A DNA stretch of 64,000 bases from Tetracladium setigerum (Eukaryota; Ascomycota; Leotiomycetes; Helotiales): contig PZJY01000004.1 of NCBI GenBank assembly GCA_031472005.1, positions 434,001 through 498,000 on the forward strand. The letters run 5' to 3'. This document shows, piece by piece, positions 1-10,110 of this stretch (position 1 is its first letter; every line of letters starts with the position of its first letter). The notes beneath the pieces are model-generated. The model had not been told where the DNA came from, made no database searches, and saw nothing but the letters and a program-made list of their open reading frames with translations. Both the position numbers and the translations under genes were made by a program.

Positions 1-1321
1 CTGTGAAAGCAATCAACCCGGGTCACACACTTTCGAGCCGTAGCCAAGACCGAGAGCGACATCCAATTTATAAGCTAGATCTCTATTTAAGGATTTTTAT
101 TTTAATTTCGAGGATTTATCTGTACAATTGTTTACGTTGTTTCTTGCACTTTGGGAGGTTTCCAATTGGGGATTTGCAAATGATAAATACGAGTCTGATA
201 ATATCATGCGACAGGTCCGGGGATAGGCTATCTGGATCGTGGGAATTCAGAGGTAAGCCTTATTTGGATGTCTTCGGCATTCCCAAGGCGGCAAGCTTTT
301 AGCGAATTAAAACAACATTTGCAGGAGCTAAAAATGCCACGGCAAAGCCCGTTGCTGGACCTTAGCGTGGTTGACGATCTCTGTGAAAACATTTTCTCTC
401 CACACTGCCTTCCTCAAAAGCAACTCTGCACTTAGCAAGCAGTAGGTATCATCATCATTACAACGGCTGGTCGTCCCTCTAACCTTTTCCAGCCGTTGAG
501 ACATAAAAGTACCGCGCCCGAAGTCCAAAGCGCTAGGAATCGTGGCTCTTTGTCATAATTTAGCATGCTGAGCTAAGGCTTTCGTGACTAGATCGCCCTG
601 TATCACTCAATGTATATCGTTGTCATCCGGGGAATCATGCCAGACGTCTTGACTCCCGGCTGGCCTGATCAAGCGAGATGAAACTGTGTGAACTTATGGG
701 GCCGGACCCGTCAGTCGGAACCCTCTTTCTGTAAGGCTGAGCAACCGCTAAACAAAATGCTTGTGGGTCTGGGGAGTGTGGCTAGGATATCGCGCCGTTA
801 CAAGCGTTTTTGAACCTGCTTTCGTAAGCATGCATCCAAAGAAAAAAGCCTTGGGGACACCCAGCTAGTCATACCAGTATGCCAGTGCGGTGGACCTCGA
901 ACTCGCTCTTCTGAATCATGTCAATAGTCAAAATTTCCAAGGCTCTTGTCGAGGCTATTATTATACCTTTCCTCTACAGAACTATAAGGAACTATTTCAG
1001 ATCTTGACTGAAACACATGAAAGCTGTACTGATTTAGAAGGTTTCTACTCGCCTGAGTAGAGAAAAGTGTGTCCCAGCCACCCTCTTTAGGTTGTTCGTA
1101 AGCTGATGGTTGTGGCTGCATGGATGATCAACACGGGAAGGGAGATCGTGACGATTCGTGCCTGAGGCACGAATCGTTAACGTCAGGATTGTACACGGCT
1201 GATGTCGCATGAATATGCCTCACCGTCATATGTGGATTTAATAAGAGCTGGTAATCTTTTTTGCATAAGAACTATACTTTTGTATCAAACAGACTAGTCA
1301 TTACCTCTGGAATTTTGATAA
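1..1321. other. No supportable gene
   Basis: Only short open frames without a convincing protein signature occur here (3-302 on plus, 328-528 and 921-1121 on minus). The one structured element is the perfect hairpin at 1151-1177. The stretch may hold the downstream region of the minus-strand gene that follows. Confidence 0.5.
1151..1177. repeat. Perfect 12-bp inverted repeat, 3-nt loop
   Basis: ACGATTCGTGCC at 1151-1162 is followed by TGA and then its exact reverse complement at 1166-1177. It lies 145 bp downstream of the stop of the minus-strand gene at 1322-2638. It could be a transcript-end hairpin, a protein-binding palindrome or a transposon scar; the sequence does not decide. Confidence 0.8.
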
Positions 1322-2638
1322 CTAAGTAAGGCTAGAAGGAATACGGCAAGACTCAACTCTCAGCGCGTTCCAGAGGTATGCAATCCTCATCTCCACCTCT
1401 GCTCCGTATCTCTTAGCAGGTCTGCTATCCTCCTTTCTAACACCAACTTCCTTGCTTCCCGACCCCAACATGCAAGAGGAAGGCTCTCTCAGCGTAGTCA
1501 AGCACTGCTCAATCAGGGAAGCCAAATCCTCTCGCTCTGCAAGTGGTCGTCTGCCCAGGACAGGCCTTGTTTGGAATGTAGCCTTTCTCCCCTCATGTAA
1601 TTGAGTGTTGAGCTCTGTCACTAACATGTACAGTTGTGCCTCATCGAACCGCTTCGAGTGTTGCATATCGTTGCCAGCCGTCTCCTGTGGGAGTGATGCT
1701 ACTGATGACTGCACTTCGACGCCGACGTCAATCCCACCACCCGCAGACTTCATCGAATCGTGTATGACGGGTTCGATGACTGGCCCACAAGACTCTGGTA
1801 CGAACATGTTTGATCCGCTCCAGTGTTCTCCCATTCCTGATACGTCGTATGGCCCGTCAAAGCTCGGAGGGTCGCCTTGCCACTCAAAGTTCATAGAGCT
1901 TTCGTCACATATATCCTGCTGTAGGGATCCAATCCACCTATCACCGGCGATATTCGTTCCAGAATGGAGCATTTCTGAAATGGATGCGGGGTTGCTCGTG
2001 TCGTCAGAATGACACCATGTTTCATCCGCCAGCGACGAAATGTTGGAGTATTGGCTCAAGGTCTGTGAGTTGCAGAGGTCGAAGAGGTTACTCGAGATGC
2101 TATCAGGAGTGCTGTCGATTTCGATTGAAAGACTGTGCGCGAAATCGTCACCACTTGAGGTGATGGAGGAATGGCTGGTGGTGGCCTTAGCGGAGATGTT
2201 GACATCCTCATCTAAGGGCAGTGCGTGATCAAGTTGGTCGAAGCCAAATTCTATTCCTGAGTTAAAGATATTGTTTTCTTCCAAGTTGTCTGCGTTGGGC
2301 TTCCGGCGTTTTTCAGCGAGACGCTGGCTTGTACGCCTCTTCGACCGGTCTTCAGATCTCAGCGGTCTTCCTTCTCTTCTCTTTGCTCGGCCCTCACGCA
2401 TGTCTTGAATTTCGCATGCTAGTATATGATAGTCCTCCGCCGTATCCAGATAGAAGAATGTCTTCCAGCGAGACACGTATTTGTTGATTCGATTTTGTGC
2501 GCGCCGTTTCAGCGCCTTCAATTTAGGGTCGGTGAGATGAGCCCAATACGCTTCTCGCTCGCTCTGGAGTTCACTCTTGGCATCCTCAATATTCATGATA
2601 CCAGGGACGTCGGCGTTGAGGACAATTTTGGTCGTCAT
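1322..2638 (-). CDS. Hypothetical protein with basic bZIP-like N-terminal segment
   Basis: A single open frame of 438 aa begins at a true ATG (2638). Residues about 40-56 are strongly basic and contain RRAQNRINKY, which recalls the QNR core of a bZIP basic region, but no leucine heptads follow. A second basic stretch (residues about 80-115, rich in RR and KRR) looks like nuclear localisation signal. The rest is Ser/Asp/Glu-rich and probably disordered, with a basic C-terminal part. A nuclear, possibly DNA-binding role is inferred from charge pattern only. It is divergent from the small coiled-coil gene at 3198. No intron is needed. I do not recognise the family. Confidence 0.65.
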   Translation of the reverse strand: MTTKIVLNADVPGIMNIEDAKSELQSEREAYWAHLTDPKLKALKRRAQNRINKYVSRWKTFFYLDTAEDYHILACEIQDMREGRAKRREGRPLRSEDRSKRRTSQRLAEKRRKPNADNLEENNIFNSGIEFGFDQLDHALPLDEDVNISAKATTSHSSITSSGDDFAHSLSIEIDSTPDSISSNLFDLCNSQTLSQYSNISSLADETWCHSDDTSNPASISEMLHSGTNIAGDRWIGSLQQDICDESSMNFEWQGDPPSFDGPYDVSGMGEHWSGSNMFVPESCGPVIEPVIHDSMKSAGGGIDVGVEVQSSVASLPQETAGNDMQHSKRFDEAQLYMLVTELNTQLHEGRKATFQTRPVLGRRPLAEREDLASLIEQCLTTLREPSSCMLGSGSKEVGVRKEDSRPAKRYGAEVEMRIAYLWNALRVESCRIPSSLT

Positions 2639-3197
2639 ACGTTATAAAGAAGGGGCATGATTGCTGTCAGCTTGGCTGACTCTTGGGAGTCCAAAGACAG
2701 TTTTGGAGCGGAGAGGGCTCAGTCTGCTCTCCTGCTCCTTTGAAAGATGCTTTGCCTCTCATCTACATTTACCCGGTTGGTTTTTCGATCTCATGGATGG
2801 GTCATCGAGTACCTTGCAGAGTTCCTACTAGGTTCTGTGAGGAGTCCTACGTCAGCATCGTTCTGAACATACCATTTGGCAAGCTCGCGTGGGAGTATCT
2901 CGTTCCTGGCCCACTTCTGTCTCCTAGATTCGCATGTCAGCATGGCACATCGGAAGTCGGAGCAAGGCGGCTCGTATCAAACGCTAAACATATCCTGGCC
3001 GCATACAATACCAGTCATGTGACATGTGACCATTGAATAGGGTCTTCAATGAGAATTTGAGGGCAAGAGCCACCTGGGGACTAAAAAATGTCAATATCTA
3101 CCAGTGTTTACATTATCTCTCCTTAAAGTACTTTGTGGTTCTTTCAAAATCTCTTCGTTTCACCAGAATAACAAGATTCCAAAACTCTCAACATACA

Positions 3198-3686
3198 ATG
3201 GCCCAACGCACAGGTCAAAGCCCTCACCAGCCCAACTGGGATACTACTTTCCTTCCATCTTTCTTCAACGGTGGCGCCTTGAATTCGCCGGGCGTATCCG
3301 CTCTGTCTTCGAACAATAACGGTCATGGTCAGTACACATCTACAAATTCGACCCTGTTTCCAGCACATGAGGATCACAGCATCGGCTCCGCGTCACAACA
3401 GGATCACACACTACAAGCACCTTTCTCGATCAACTCTGTCAACGGGACGAATTCGAAAGTGGAGTACCAGGGCCGGGAACTCCTAGAGATCCTATTGCGG
3501 GAGGCTGGCCCCACGAAACAAAAGATTCAAGAGAATATCCTGAGAGAGGTCAAGCCTATGGTGAAAAAGGAAATCAAAGAAGAGACATTAGAGGAGATCA
3601 GAGATCTCACAGCGGAGGTGAAGCGGTTGAGGAGCGTCGTGGCAGAGATGGAAAAGCTATGGACACAGCTGCTGTCGTACCAGTGA
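3198..3686 (+). CDS. Small coiled-coil protein, unknown function
   Basis: The open frame reaches back to 3033, but the first ATG with a plausible context is at 3198 (CATACAATGGCC), giving 162 aa. Residues 1-95 are rich in Ser, Asn, Gln and His and look disordered. The C-terminal 70 residues are an E/K/R-rich amphipathic helix (motifs LLREAG, MVKKEIKEE, LTAEVKRLRS) that should form a coiled coil. The layout closely resembles the 164-aa product of the gene at 5373-5960 on the other strand, although I see no long identical stretch. Function unknown; a dimerising nuclear or cytosolic protein is only a guess. Confidence 0.6.
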   Translation: MAQRTGQSPHQPNWDTTFLPSFFNGGALNSPGVSALSSNNNGHGQYTSTNSTLFPAHEDHSIGSASQQDHTLQAPFSINSVNGTNSKVEYQGRELLEILLREAGPTKQKIQENILREVKPMVKKEIKEETLEEIRDLTAEVKRLRSVVAEMEKLWTQLLSYQ

Positions 3687-5372
3687 GACTATCAACTTTT
3701 GATGGGCAAGTGGATCATCAGCTAACCGGAGGCAGGCAACGAAATCCTTTCATTCATCCCAACAATAAGACTCCACAGTGAGTACCTTTGAGTGTCGAAA
3801 AGATATCGGAGGAGACCTAGGTGAAGCATGCGGGGCGGGAGGGGGTTTCTTGGGCGTATGTGCGGCTATCAGATTCTGTGGAGCATATGGAAAGCTAGAG
3901 ATTACTCGAATAGAGAATTCTAAAGCTCTAGATCAGACCTCTGCTTGATGAGATCTTGAAAGTATGTGATAGTTGTTAGTAAATATATGAAGAACAAAAC
4001 TAGATATGTCGCAAACATTAACGCTTGCTGTTACCACGAGCCTTCGAATTGTCTGCCCCGCCTCTCACACCCTTTCCATACTGGAAACCCCATCGTCTGC
4101 AGTTTACCCTTGGCGATGCTTAGATGCCCTTGGCGATGCTTAGCAATGCTTAGCAACAAGTGATCCGAAATGCCTGAAATAACGTATTCTTATCTCAACC
4201 TCGCCAAGTGTTTTCTTCAGCCTGTCGAGCACTACAAAACAATCGACCTCCGATATTCCGGAGACGCAGGAATTATCAGGGAATCAGAATCGGCCTTGTC
4301 TCCGAGGGAGGCCGCGTGGCTATGAGGAATTCAGCTTTCAGGAAGTTCCAGGGCAGTGGTGAAGCTGATCTGTTGGAAAATTCTGGGAAAACTCTGCACA
4401 TGACATTGGAGACGGCACGAGCTGTATGCAACACATCACATAACGGTGGGCAGTGAAAGGTTCAGAAGTATTTTCACACCTGCAAGGATAATCAGCCTCT
4501 TGCGACATGTTGGTCCGGCCAACATTTCCAACATAGGTCCCGGATGGAATATTCTGCGTGCAAACGTCCCAGGATCGAATATTCTTCATGCAAACGTCCC
4601 ACGATCGAATATTCTGCATGCAGAATCGCACCCACAGCAGTTGCAGTAGCTATGCCCGAGCTCGTCAACTTTTCGTATCAGAATACCATACAGTACTTTG
4701 TTGTTGCAAATGCCGAACAACCTCGTGACCTGAATGTTAACTCCACCCTTATCGCGGAACAAGTCACCGGGAGTACTGCTAGATTCCGCCCCACATCCTG
4801 CCAACAATCGGCCCGCATGGCTTAGATTCTAACGTTCTGCGACGGATACGAGTGATTAGTCTCAAAGTGACAAGGTCAGCTTTTGACCTCCGCACCTACA
4901 TGTGTGACATATCCTAGCTCAGGAGACTTTGCAAGCCACAATACTCCACAAGGACCGCAAGTCATCAGGAAAGGTGCAGAGAAGCGATAACAATGAATAT
5001 ATCGCGTTTTTCCTGGAGCAGTCTCTTCACTCGTCGTGAATGCTGAGTTTGGATTTATAATCCATGTGGTCATCAAGTTAAAAAAAAAAGTTTTCCCGAT
5101 TATCTCTGGCGGGTCAGCGACAATTCGAGCGAAATGGGCCCAACAGAAAAGCTTATGAAGTGGCGACCTTGGCGCACGGAAGAACTTCCCCGCACCGAAA
5201 TTTTACCTAGGAATTGAGGTTTGCAAATTAATTTCCATATGATTTACCAAAACATCCTCTTAAAATGCATACAAAATATGAGACTTGTGTTGTCTCGATG
5301 CGCCAAATATTCAAAATGAAAAAAAACTTCTGATATAATGATTACATGTGATGATATTGTCTTCCGCAAGTC
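3687..5372. other. Intergenic, with small tandem repeats
   Basis: No convincing gene is seen. Near 4107-4160 the phrase CCCTTGGCGATGCTTAG occurs twice, followed by shorter GCAATGCTTAGC-type echoes. A three-copy 30-bp repeat lies at 4547-4630. The open frames at 4208-4825 pass through this repeat and show no family signature. Confidence 0.4.
4547..4630. repeat. 30-bp tandem repeat, three copies
   Basis: GAATATTCT recurs at 4547, 4577 and 4607 within units containing GCAAACGTCCCA. Because 30 is a multiple of three the unit stays open as a 10-residue repeat (NILHANVPGS-like on plus), but there is no other sign that it is translated. Confidence 0.75.
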
Positions 5373-5960
5373 TCAAGTTTTACTTCTTGTATCCATAGAT
5401 AGTTTATGCAACTCCTCCTTGAGGCCCCTGAAGAAACTTTCGGCCTGATCAGGTGAAATTTCTCCTATTATTTGCTTACTAGATTTTCATGAGACAGAGT
5501 ACATTTGAAGTAAAGATATAACTCACATAGCAATACCATGCTTCGCAACAGTATCGACCAGTGATAGAAACATCTCATAAAGCTTCTTGATCTTCTCTAC
5601 TTGTGCTTCACCTTCGCGCTTTGATTTCATAACATCCCTAGTCTAATTAGTACTTAATCAACTAATTCCGGGCGGTGCGTACCTCTTAAGCCTCTCGATC
5701 TCGGCATCATAGCTCGATGTAGTTGTGGTTTGAGATGCTTGGGTCTGTTCAGTATGACCTTTCGAGATATTTGTCATTGTGGTCAGAGGGTTTCCGCTGT
5801 TAAGAACTTCTTGCAGCGCACGGTGGCTACAGCTGGGTTCTGTTTGTGCAGGGTCAAAAGCAAACGAGTAATCTTCAAAGTTGTCGAGATGAGGTTGACT
5901 ACTTGCCGGCTGGTGGCCAAAGTTAGAACCCAACATAGAAATATCACCAACAGATGTCAT
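5373..5960 (-). CDS. Small coiled-coil protein, three exons
   Basis: Exons read on minus as 5960-5683, 5637-5527 and 5478-5373, giving 164 aa. Intron 1 (45 bp) starts GTACGC and has a TACTAAT-like branch site; intron 2 (48 bp) starts GTGAGT and ends CTAG. Both junctions keep phase, and the helix continues across them: YDAEIERLKR joins DVMKSKREGE, then VEKIKKLYEMF. Residues 1-85 are Ser/Thr/Gln-rich and disordered; residues about 85-155 form a predicted coiled coil. Size and layout match the protein at 3198-3686. The acceptor of intron 2 was chosen because the downstream AG alternative gives an immediate stop. Function unknown. Confidence 0.65.
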
Positions 5961-6325
5961 AATGAAATGAGTGACAGATGCACGTTAAACAACACTTATC
6001 TAGATAGCAGATGTTAGAAGTTCTTGTCCTGGCATCGATATAGCTTCTTATCATTAAAAGACTTTTCCTGACCCTATGAAGATGATAGATCTATAGTGAT
6101 TCCTGCTTTGGTACAACACAGTTCAAGTTGGGGTCAGCAAGTTAAGACTTACAATTTCAAGGTGACTTAAACGCTAGTCGAAAACGTCAGCAGAATTCTA
6201 GCATTCAGTCACAAAGAAGTCATCATGCTCTCAGTCTATTGATTTAGCAACCGTTTTTAGGGTTACGAGCAGTCCAGCGACCCTTTCCAAGATGACGTGA
6301 AAGCTCTCAAGTTGGCGTGTTGGGA

Positions 6326-6470
6326 CCCGCTATCTCGGGCACTATTACTGACGCCAAATTAGCTTCGTAGAGGGCCCGCTATCTCGGGCACTATTACTGA
6401 CGCTAAATTAGCTTCGTAGAGGGCCCGCTGTCTCGGGGCACTATTACTGACGCTAAATTAGCTTCGAAGG
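6326..6470. repeat. 49-bp tandem repeat, three copies
   Basis: Units begin CCCGCTATCTCGGGCACTAT at 6326 and recur at 6375 and 6424. The third copy has one extra G in its GGGG run and a diverged end (TTCGAAGG instead of TTCGTAGA). Each unit contains a small palindrome-like CCCG..CGGG. No gene spans it. Confidence 0.85.
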
Positions 6471-7356
6471 ACCCGGTCGAGCTAATGTATCATCCGGTGG
6501 GGAGAGAAACTCCAGAGTAGATCAGTCTCCCAAGTGGCCATTCAGAGGAAGATTGGACGACATCCATGCCCCAAGAGGTTTATGCAAAGCCCGATGCGAG
6601 ATTTCACGGACTCACGAAGGTCCCTCGTCAGGGGTCCACATAACACCCCCATTTTTGCACCTAAGCCCGTTCTATGCAGGTGGTGTTTCAGCTGCAATGG
6701 AGTGAACGGGTCCGGAGTAACGTGATTAAAAAGGACCCATCTTGGCACGACCCGACAGTTCGGGTCGTGACAAGTGTCGACTGGTGCGGCCAATCACAGG
6801 AGTTAGCAATTTCCAACAGAGTTGGTGATAAGGGGAGAGAATCCTAACCGCGCGCCATTTTGCGCAGTACGGCACAGCGTGCAGCAACATCACATCACGT
6901 ATCATTAGGGGTGAAGCGGACGTAATTATTCGATGTCATGGTACGCCCCGCGTGTGAAAAATGAGCGAAGTGTGGAGCAACCTTGCCATCCGAGGCAGTT
7001 TGCTCGCTGTGATTGCAGTGGCTGGAGACCTCGTGCACGTTGCCTTCCTTTTGCCTCGCACGCCTCGTCGATGAGGTGTGTGGGATCTCCCTGGCTCAGG
7101 CCAGGTGAGACGCCATTCTTCGGTCATTCTTGCTGACGCCACACGCAAATCCTCGAAGCGAGGAACCATACTAGTCCGAAATACTGAAGCTGAGGTTTGG
7201 TGATCATCCGGGTCGAGTTTTGGTGGAGGCTGCTTTGGACGCTACGACAGACTACTTGAGACATAATCTAAGCGTCTGACTTTACTTCCGTCACGCAGAA
7301 ATGTCACATTGAGGTCGTGAGGGCACCACTGATGGATAAACGTGAATTTCTGATAA
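6471..7356. other. No supportable gene
   Basis: Several short overlapping frames occur on both strands without a signature. A near-perfect hairpin is at 6746-6769. Base composition is normal, so this is not part of the A+T-rich transposon-type DNA. Confidence 0.45.
6746..6769. repeat. Perfect 10-bp hairpin, 4-nt loop
   Basis: CACGACCCGA (6746-6755), loop CAGT, then the exact reverse complement TCGGGTCGTG (6760-6769). No gene end is close enough to assign a role. Confidence 0.8.
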
Positions 7357-7955
7357 TCACAAAAATTGTTCTCTACCTGCATCGGCCTTGGCATCAAGTA
7401 CGGGGAGGTGGGGAGGAAGAGGTCCGCACACAATGAAGACATCAGGGACAAGCGCTGAAACCCCATGATGCCATGCATACTCAACTTTACCAGCTGTCCA
7501 GCTTTCCTTGGCCCAAAGACTTTCATCTGAGTCGATATCCATTCCCATGGGGAGGCCCCGATCCCGCGGATCCAGCTCGCAACATGTAGCTCTTGGTACT
7601 CTCTTGCAGCATACTGCATAGCTGTGACCTATCTTCTTAGCTTTGATCGACAACATCAAGCCAAGCTACCCACCTCATGACTGGCTTTTGTCCAGATCGC
7701 ATATAAGGCTTCGTAGCTCTTCTCAATTCCTCTCTTTTTGAACCACAGGATTATGTCTGCCCACTTTCCCTCCGTTTTCTCCGGTTGAAGCCACAAGAGG
7801 CAGATCTTCTCGTCCCAGAAATGTTTCCAGCGGTCCGTTAGTTCCACAATATTTAAGAAGTTGTGGAGGCAATCTTGAGACGCTTTTTCAAGAACGATCG
7901 AGCGCAGGTTTCCATAAGTAGAACGTTGAATCGATATATTTTGGTTCTCGGAGTG
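7357..7955 (-). CDS. Possible gene fragment, unknown function
   Basis: On minus, an open frame runs from 7955 to about 7674 without an ATG and encodes a Trp/Lys-rich stretch (WKHFWDEKICLLWLQ, WADIILWFKKRG). A donor GAG|GTGGGT at 7673 could join it in phase to the open frame ending at 7357, which contains DPRDRGLPMG and CGPLPPHLPVLD. The intron would be only about 38-41 bp, at the lower limit for fungi, and no start codon was found. A competing downstream frame (7619-7242) is also open. It may be a truncated gene or a gene whose first exon was not recognised. Confidence 0.3.
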
Positions 7956-8116
7956 TCAACTTGTGTTCCGCGAAACGTGTCAAGACTGTGTGACATCTTG
8001 TGAGAGAAATTTGAGGAAGCAGCTAGTGCAGCTCGATTCAAGACTGCATTTGACTGTAAAATACTCATGGGGGCAATCCTACATATGGGGTGTTCTGCAC
8101 CGTGGTTTAGAGTAGG

Positions 8117-8342
8117 GATGTTAGTTCTGAGCTGTTGATTCTGGGTTGTTGGTTCTGGGTTGTTGGTTCTAGGTTGTTGGTTCTGGGTTGTTGGTTCTGG
8201 GATGTTGGTTCTGGGATGTTGGTTCTGGGATGTTGGTTCTGGGATGTTGGTTCTGGGCTGTTGGTTCTGGGATGTTGGTTCTGGGCTGTTGGTTCTGGGA
8301 TGTTGGTTCTGGGATGTTGGTTCTCGGCTGTGTTGGTTCTGG
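8117..8342. repeat. 14-bp minisatellite (GGGATGTTGGTTCT-type)
   Basis: About 15 head-to-tail copies of a 14-bp unit with scattered single-base variants (GGGTTG, GGGATG, GGGCTG). Because 14 is not a multiple of three, all three frames cycle through the same 14-residue pattern. Frames therefore stay open on both strands (minus reads NQHPRTNIPEPTSQ; plus reads VLGCWFWDVGSGM-like). These open frames are a property of the repeat and are not evidence for genes. Confidence 0.9.
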
Positions 8343-8731
8343 ATCGTGGTGGTTGTTTTGGTTTTGGGTCTTGTTGGTTTTGGGGGTTTGTTATACGGGT
8401 GTTTAACTTACTCAGCTTCAGCAAGCTGATGCAGCCATTTTTCGAAGATGAACCGCGTACGTTGTATCGCACGAGTCGAGAATATCTGTGAGAGCCACAA
8501 CTTTGATTTTTCGAAAGTGATATAACTTGATCACTCTTATGGACAGAGAAGTGATTAGAGACGTTTTCACGGTTGGTTATATCGTATGATCTATAAGTCT
8601 GTACCAAGATTATGACTATCTAACTCAATGCTATAGAATGCACGAGGGTGAACAGAGATCTCCCGCAACCTACGCAAACGGCTAAAATTACGCTCAGATA
8701 CTCCTACTCTCAACAGCTCATAAAGAACCTG

Positions 8732-9722
8732 CTACTGATCTATAAGGACGATCGCAGGGCCAGCAAGAGTAGCTCCAGTGAGATCATCAATGGACATGAG
8801 GGTATTTTGAGTAGTTAGAGCAGCATAGACAACCCCTTTCAAGCCCGATGGGATAGTGGCCATTCCAGTACCGTTGCTGATAGATCTCAATGGTGTAAAC
8901 ACGGGTGACCCGAGCTGATTTACCCAGCCTATGAAGAGATTTTTCCCACCCTCCTGGATTACAGGCTTCTGCGTTGGATCCCATGAGAATCTCATACTCG
9001 TCTGGTTGCTCTGCAAGGTGGCTTGCGTGCTCAATGTTGGCAGAATGGGAATTGGCAGCTCCATTGGACAGGATGCCGGTACTATAAACTCGAAGGCGAG
9101 ATTATATGCCCAAGTTGATGATATCGGAGTATCGAAGGGCGCTGGATTAGGAAGCTGTCCATTTGCCATGTTTAAGAAAGCATCGTGTCTTGCTTCTGTA
9201 GCTGCAATGCTAGCAATCCCAGATACTAGGTTTGAATCAAGAACGGCAACAGTCTCCGCTAGCGCGAGGATTGCGCCAATACCAACAGAACTCAGGGACC
9301 TTCCAAGTGATAGAAATTCACTTGTATTTCTGGAAGGAAAAATATATTGGCATTCGGGGATGATCGAGGCTCCAGCAGCTAGAAGGATGTTTTGGAGTGT
9401 TGTCTGGTGCACTTGTTCTTGCTGTAATTATCTTAAATTTGGCTTCCAACAGGGTGATACTTCAACATACCTGGGTAGCCACGCTGATCGCATCAAGTGT
9501 CGCATTTGATATACCTTGTGCAACGTCACCACTAGTGATGTTGGCAGATGCTGACCGAAAGAGATTGACCTCAAGATTTTCTAGGTGAAGAGCTAGCTGT
9601 AGTTCAGCTATGGTGCCGGGAGATAGATATAGCGTTACAGCGTTGTTTCCTGTTGCACTGGTGCAAGTAGGAGCTGCTAGCGCAGCAGTAGCGCCAAGAA
9701 GAAGAATTGGATAGACTAGCAT
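8732..9722 (-). CDS. Secreted ferritin-like domain protein (Rds1-type)
   Basis: Two exons on minus, 9722-9471 and 9421-8732, join in phase to give 313 aa. The 49-bp intron has donor GTATGT and acceptor TACAG. The N-terminus MLVYPILLLGATAALAAP is a signal peptide.

The ferritin-like (Ferritin_2) signature is clear: LQLALHLENLEVNLFR in exon 1, QEQVHQTTLQ at the splice junction, CQYIFP, and ATEARHDAFL. Glu and His of these motifs sit where the family's helices place metal-ligand-like residues; whether iron is bound is not known from sequence. Splicing restores the QEQVH motif. In fungi such proteins are called stress-response or Rds1-like and are extracellular or cell-wall associated. It shares a 388-bp divergent promoter with the cupredoxin gene at 10111, which suggests co-regulation. 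Confidence 0.88.
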
Positions 9723-10110
9723 ATTCAGAGCTTACTGTTTAGATTTTGAATGCAAGATATTTGGTGTTTACATCAAAGCTGGGCATTCATAGTATTTGTA
9801 GGCTCTCATTCAGACCTCCTTTCTTCCTAAAGACTTCTTGTATCTGGTGTTGCTATTGTGGGAAGATTGGTATTTTTAGCACGAGCCCTGAACTCTATTT
9901 TTCAATTGATGTCATCAATTCCATTGTTGGGCCGCTAGCCTTGATGGTATTGTAGTTATTTTTGCATCCAAAAACAATAATGGTCTATAGTCAGTGTAAT
10001 TATAGGTACTACATATATATATATACGAGATCATCCTGCCTTCCATACCTTGACTGGATCCAATTCCAACCACACATATCAAACTCTACTAATCTGATTA
10101 GTCGCGACTT
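9723..10110. promoter_or_regulatory. Shared divergent promoter region
   Basis: This 388-bp gap separates the start codons of the ferritin-like gene (minus) and the cupredoxin gene (plus). A TA-rich run at 10013-10026 (ATATATATATATAC) lies about 90 bp upstream of the cupredoxin ATG and could serve as a TATA-like element. No specific operator was recognised. Confidence 0.5.

Noticed and set aside
1322..2638. True bZIP transcription factor
   Set aside because: The basic segment has QNR, but no leucine heptads follow at the required spacing.
2683..3036. 117-codon plus-strand frame between the first two genes
   Set aside because: Starts at a non-ATG codon and overlaps the likely promoter region of two divergent genes; no signature.
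8107..8607. Open frames of 166, 118, 89 and 72 codons on both strands through the minisatellite
   Set aside because: They exist because a stop-free 14-bp unit repeats; composition is pure repeat and there is no start context or domain.
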